Shown here one piece after another: positions 39,871 to 44,812 of a stretch of DNA of 44,812 nt. Source of the DNA: Cladorrhinum sp. PSN259 (taxonomy: Eukaryota; Ascomycota; Sordariomycetes; Sordariales; Podosporaceae). The position numbers were made by a program, and so were the translations under genes. The notes under the pieces were generated by a model. It did not search any database, was not told the origin of the DNA, and saw nothing but the letters and a program-made list of their open reading frames with translations. The stretch spans positions 1 to 44,812 of the forward strand of contig MU867151.1 of assembly GCA_033725935.1 (NCBI GenBank). Reading direction: 5' to 3'. Position 1 is the first letter of the stretch. Every line of letters begins with the position of its first letter.

Positions 39871-42800
39871 ATAGCAAGCCTTAACGAATCCAATCTACCA
39901 AGATCCACTATATCCTCCATCGACAAGACTGCTACCCTATCGACTGCCGACGACTGGGATACCTGGAGCCAACAATTCCGAGGCAAGGCTATCGCCGCCG
40001 ATATCTGGGAGGCTATCTAAGGCACTAAGCCCTTCCTACGCAAGCCCACAGCTCCAGACATTAATAATTACCCATATACGGCACCAGCCACGCCGGCCAC
40101 GAGGGCTACGCAAGCCACACAGGGCACGTAAGCCACGCAGGCCATATAAGCAACGGCGTCGAGTGCCACCGTCACAGGCAGTACGGCCTCTACTAATAAC
40201 ATACTAACTCCCGACGGATCGACCGACGGCCAAGTCGATGGCTATCCCGACGATCTATCGCCCGAAAGCTACCGCTTACTTAATTACCAGATGACCATAT
40301 ACCAGATCAAGCTCAAGGACTATAAAGAATAAAAGGAGCATATACGACTACTTAAAGAATAGGTAATAAAGACAGTCAGTACCCACTACTTCGCTATAGC
40401 CTACGAAGCCGATAAGTCGATCAGCGAATGGTATAATAATCTAAAGAAGCAGACAGGCATTTCCAGCTAGGCCGCTTTACGCAATGCGCAAGATGCCTAT
40501 CGCGCGGCCGCCAAACCGCTTACCCATATGCTTAAGGATCCGATAAAATGGTCGGAAGCCTGGAAATAAGCTATGGCTTATGCTATATGTAAGAAAGTAC
40601 CAGAGGCCCTTTCGGCACTTACCTGGTTTAATGATTTTATTTATATAGTGGAAGTAGTGGTGCCTACTTAGGCAACTAGCTATAAGCTCCATAAGTAAGC
40701 TAAGCAGTTAACTCTTACTTACCGTAAGGTAGCTAACGCCTTTAGAGAGGCTATAAGACCTAGAGTATAAGCCTATAATCCGATAGGTTACCGGGTTATA
40801 AAAGGTTCATTCGGTCCCTCCTTTACTAGTGCAGAAGATACTAAAGAGGCCTGTTCTGGGGACGCCTAAGATAGTAAAGACGGCTCCGGTAAAGATGAGG
40901 GGGAACAAAAGAATGGTAAAAAGCGACAGGGTGGTTTAAGAGGCAGAAGACCTAAAAAGAGGCTGAAGAAGGCGTTAGGCTCTGTAAGTTCCTTACTAAT
41001 TTGCCCTTATTGTAGCCAGTTCCACCGTTTTATAAGATACTTTTATGTTTTCCCGTAATTAGCCCCAGAGGGTTTTATCGAAAGAGAGCACCTTCGGTCT
41101 AGGACCAAGGAAGCCTTACTTGATCCAGATCTTTAAAAGGAAGTAGAAAAGCTGATAGCCCAGTTAAAATCATAGAGCTAACTAGGCCGCAAGGTTGGCC
41201 GTTGCTTTAGCAGTTTCCTGGTTATAAAAATAGCCTTTTTAATAGCTGAGTACCCTTTGAAGAATTCTATAATACTTGATTCTAGATTAACTCTCTATAT
41301 ATTTAATAAGAAAAGCAGGTTTACCACCTTCAAGAATGCTCTTCCTAGCGACCACGTCTGGGCCGGAGAGCAGCCAGTCTTAATACAAGGATACGGCAAA
41401 ATAGCCATTTATCTCGATAGTCCAAAGGGCGCCTACGTCTTACAGCTCTTTAATATAGCCTACTGCCTAAGATTCGCGTGTAACTTAGTATCTTACCGAT
41501 TACTACGCAGGCGTGGGTACTAGTGGGACATAAGTCCAGGGGACGACTGCTTACGGCGTAATAACGGCTCCATCATCCGCTACTTATCAGACCACTTCAA
41601 CCAACACGTCCTAGAATACGTGCCACTATACGCATCGGCAGGATCCATGGCATCGGCAGGATCCATGGCATCGGCAGGATCTATGGCATCGGCCAGCCAC
41701 CACACACAGCCAGGTCCCTATACACAGGCAAGCCTCCACATCCGGCGCCACAAATACACCTCTTGCACCAGTCGACGGCCAAACAAAGCCATCGCCAGCA
41801 TCTGGCACCTACGCCTTGGCCACCCAGGCCCACAGGCACTTGAACATCTAGTCCAGCATACCATAGGCGTCCGGATCAAGGGGGCAACCATGGTTGAGTG
41901 CGACGCCTGTGGCATATCCAAAGTCAAACGACTGCCACGACGAGAGCCTCGCCAGCATATAGAAGGCCTAGGATTACGGCTTGCCGTAGACATCTGTAAT
42001 TACGACAAAGGACTAGACGGCTATAAGCATACACTACTGGTTACAGACAGGTAATCTGAAATAGTCTGAGACTATTATCTAAAGAATAGAGAAGATATAG
42101 GTATAATAACTGCCTTAGCAAACCTCTTCGGTATCTTAGAACGGTAATATTAACTTAAGCTAAGAGTGGTAGAGTATAATAACGAATTTAATACCGGACT
42201 AATTAAGGCCTATCTACTTCGTCAGTCAGTACGGATCGAGCCCTCTACACCTAATACGCCAGCCCAGAATGGAGGCGCAGAGCGCTTAGGGGGTATGATT
42301 GCCAGCAAGGCGCGCGCCATATATGCGGGGGCACGACTGCCGGAAGAATTGTGGCCAGAGATCGTTAAAGCCGCCGTATACCTAAATAATCGAATACCGA
42401 AATACGCCTATAAGTGGAAGACTCCGTATAACCGGTTCCATACCTATATGGCACTTTAAGACGGCACTATAGTAGAAGATAGGAAGCCTAGCTAAGCCTA
42501 CCTACGTGCCTATAGCTACAAAGCCTTTGCTCTTACTAAGGTAGCTAGGACTAGGAAGAATAAGAAGCTAGACGGTATCGAAGAATGGAATCCGAAGCTA
42601 AATCTAAAGGCATAGATCGGGTATCTGGTCGGCTATAATTTAACGAATATTTATAAGATCTGGAATTAAATCGTTAATAAAGTCGTCGTTATTAAAGATA
42701 TCGTTTTTAATAAAAAAGAGATATTTAATGGAGACTTGCAGTTTTTAAAAGACGACTGTATTTATATACGGCTTAAGGACCTACAGAAGCTCTTAACCAC

Positions 42801-44763
42801 TATTAAGGAGCTATATAATATTAAGCCTACTAGCATTTACGAAGACGACGATATTCAGATAATCGAATCTGACGCCACGATTATAGAATCCGCCGTAAAC
42901 GATAACGCCGAGCCAGAGGGAATCGAAGATTAAGAAGAAGCCCCTTATTATATAAGCTCGTACTTCGAACCATACCCGTTACCAGATTCACTAGAGGCCG
43001 CCTTATTAGCCACAGTAATACGGCCAGCTATAGCTGCCACTGCCGCCGCCATAATAGCTACCACAAGTCCAGGGTTCCAAGTCTAAATAGCAGTCTTCTT
43101 GGCAGGACAGCTAATATAGCCAGTATAATACCAAGGACAGGTTCTTACTAAGGCAATGGCCCAGCGACTGGCTAGACGGCCAGATGGCCTAACGAGCCTG
43201 CATTACCAAGATCTGCCACTGCCGCCAACATCGCACAGGCAACTACGGCATCACCCATTCGGAGAGCAATTCCTGCAAGCTGAGAAGGACCACCTACTAA
43301 GCCATGCCCAGATAGGGTCGTAGGAAGAGATCGAGAAGCGGCAAGCTGGCCGTAACCAGATCTTAGATTGTATGTGGGTATATACCTATAAATATGACCA
43401 AGACGGCCGATTCCAGAAATGCAAGGCAAGAGTGGTTGTGCGTGGAGACCAGCAGAAGCCTACAGGGCAAGACACCTTCGCTATTACACTAGCCGCCCGG
43501 TCGTTCAGGACACTGATGGCTATTGCGGTAAGATTCGATCTGGAGCTCACCCAGTACGACGTAGTCAATGCCTTCGTTAATGCCATTCTCAAAGAAGCCA
43601 TATATATAAGGATGCCCCACGGCCATATACGGCCTGGATACGTACTACGGCTCAAGAAGGCTCTCTACGGCCTACGGCAATCGCCACTGCTCTGGCAAAA
43701 GGAGCTCACCAATGCTCTTAGTATACTAGGTTTCCAGCCAGTCCCACACGAACCATATATCATAATCAATAATAGGATCCTTATATTCTTCTACGTTAAC
43801 GATATCGTCTTTGCTTACCGAAGGAAAGATACCGATACGGTAGGATTACTAGCTTAATAACTTCAATAGAGGTATACGCTTATAGGAGGAGGCCCACTAC
43901 AGTGGTTCCTTAGAATCCAAGTACACCGGGACAGGGCAAGACGGATACTCTGGCTCTCTCAGACTGCCTATATCGATAAGATCATTATACGGGCTGGAAC
44001 TTCGACTGGCCGGCCACCCAAGGTCCTAATAGGACACATAGAATTACTGCCATACGAAGGCACGGCCGAGCTACACACGATTACTTGGTACCAGCAAAAG
44101 ACTAGATCTATCCTATACGCTACCGTCATCATAAGACCAGATATAGCCTTTGCCGCCTTACGACTCGTTCGATTTAACATTAATCCTAGACTATAGTACC
44201 ACGAAGCAGCTAATTAAGTACTATACTACCTATATAATACCCGCAAATTAGCCTTAAGGCTAGGGGGTGAAGACGACTTCGTGGTCGTAAGTGATGCGTC
44301 CTTTACAGATAATTCGTTAGATCAAAAGAGCTCGTAAGCGTATATAATGAAGTTATTTGGTGGACTGGTAGGCTGGCGAGCCAATAAGCAAGATATAGTA
44401 ACCACGTCTATAACCGAGGCTGAGCTTCTCGCCTTGGCACAGGCCGCTAAAGAAGCCCTTTTTATGAGCCGACTCCTTCAAGAACTGACTATACGGCTAG
44501 ACAGCCACCGGATTACCATCTAGTGCGATAATGCCCAAACTATACGGCTAGTTACGGCCAAAGTGGCCATATTGCAGACAAAGCTACGCCATGTGGATAT
44601 CCATAACCACTGGTTACGTCAGGAAGTTGAGCGGCAGACTATTGGCGTAGAGTATACTCCGTTAAGCAGTATAGTAGCAGATGGACTAACAAAGGCCTTA
44701 AATATTGGGTGTCATAATAGATTCATTCAACAGCTAGGACTAGAAGAACCTCCCGAGACATAA
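39871..44763 (+). pseudogene. Copia Gag-Pol polyprotein gene
   Basis: About 1630 codons in one frame with no frameshift, only TAA/TAG (Gln/Trp) changes; the start is ATA, probably a mutated ATG. In order: gag (TADDWDTWSQQFRGKAIAAD); zinc knuckle CPYC-x4-H-x4-Y near 41002-41043 (last Cys to Tyr); protease-like ILDSRLTLYIFN near 41270; GAG-pre-integrase WHLRLGHPGPQALEHL with CDAC near 41800-41910; integrase (LAVDICNYD near 41980, VEYNNEF near 42170, PNTPAQNGGAERL near 42250); RT (KARVVVRGDQQKP near 43415, YGLRQSPLLW near 43668, YVND at 43792-43803 in place of YVDD); RNase H (VVSDASFTDNS, ITEAELLALAQAAKEALFM) and KALNIGCHNRFIQQLGL near the end. Not functional. Confidence 0.92.
41632..41694 (+). 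repeat. 18-bp in-frame tandem repeat in copia pol
   Basis: GCATCGGCAGGATCCATG repeated three times plus a partial copy, encoding ASAGSM units, between the protease and GAG-pre-integrase regions. The length is a multiple of three, so the frame is kept. Confidence 0.85.
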
Positions 44764-44797
44764 ATACCTAGACAGACCCTACAGGTTAGTTGGATCT

Positions 44798-44806
44798 GAG
44801 GGGGTG
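44798..44806 (+). promoter_or_regulatory. Copia polypurine tract
   Basis: GAGGGGGTG immediately before TGTCAG of the 3' LTR, the expected plus-strand priming site. Confidence 0.8.
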
Positions 44807-44812
44807 TGTCAG

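Larger units (their letters stand above)
39564..44812 (+). mobile_element. Ty1/copia retrotransposon, complete except 3' LTR cut by window end
   Basis: 5' LTR 39564-39821, a gag-pol region in one continuous frame (39871-44763), polypurine tract at 44798-44806, and the first six bases of the 3' LTR (TGTCAG, 44807-44812). Inserted in a gypsy LTR. RIP-type stops are scattered, but stretches such as 41600-42050 and 43180-43750 keep normal CA/TG content. Confidence 0.93.

Noticed and set aside
41626..41993. Minus-strand frames over the copia minisatellite
   Set aside because: Shadows of the copia pol frame; the repeat periodicity keeps them open.

Overview
The window looks like a gene-poor, transposon-rich accessory region of a filamentous ascomycete (Pezizomycotina, probably a Sordariomycete; genus not determinable). 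The reasons are 50-75 nt introns with GT-AG ends, a seven-exon PTH11/SAT4-type membrane protein gene, CCTAGGTA-type palindromes, and retroelements whose damage is almost entirely CAA/CAG/TGG turned into TAA/TAG and TGC/TGT (Cys) turned into TAC/TAT (Tyr), the signature of repeat-induced point mutation (RIP).

Layout: 229-3558 is the 3' half of a chromodomain Ty3/gypsy element. Its LTR lies directly against a decayed NLR-type ankyrin-repeat gene (3594-5938), followed by an NlpC/P60-like fragment (to 6141). 6142-8612 is non-coding, with a dense TTCCTGAA motif cluster. Genes follow: an intact SAT4/PTH11-like 7TM protein (8613-10183, seven exons), a GFA/CENP-V-fold protein (10782-11240), and a GMC oxidoreductase (12054-13840) cut at its 3' end by a pogo/Fot1-derived inverted-repeat element (13815-14581). 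A copia-type solo LTR (14798-15061) precedes a complete minus-strand gypsy element (15154-22304), which abuts a LINE reverse transcriptase fragment. 23087-24335 is degraded repeat debris, and 24709-25252 is a solo gypsy LTR with a perfect 5-bp target duplication. A second gene island holds a two-domain H-type lectin (26274-27008, minus), a divergently transcribed stand-alone copy of its N-terminal domain (28913-29320, plus) and a class I SAM methyltransferase (30332-31183). Then come a complete gypsy element with target duplication CTACG (31434-38580), an antisense copia RT remnant, a partial gypsy LTR, and a copia element inserted into that LTR (39564 to beyond the window end).

The most unusual signal is in the gypsy family. 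All three internal copies carry, between pol and the 3' LTR and on the opposite strand, a roughly 195-codon ORF. It has a Zn2Cys6-like cysteine array followed by a coiled coil, and it converges on pol with an 11-bp overlap. The LTRs share a common backbone but differ in a swappable block of inverted repeats just upstream of the TATA-like sequence. The two elements with similar antisense ORFs share one block type; the element with the diverged ORF has another. This suggests, as inference only, a retrotransposon-encoded regulator with cognate LTR sites. A second candidate is the lectin/partner pair sharing an unrecognised ~130-residue domain.
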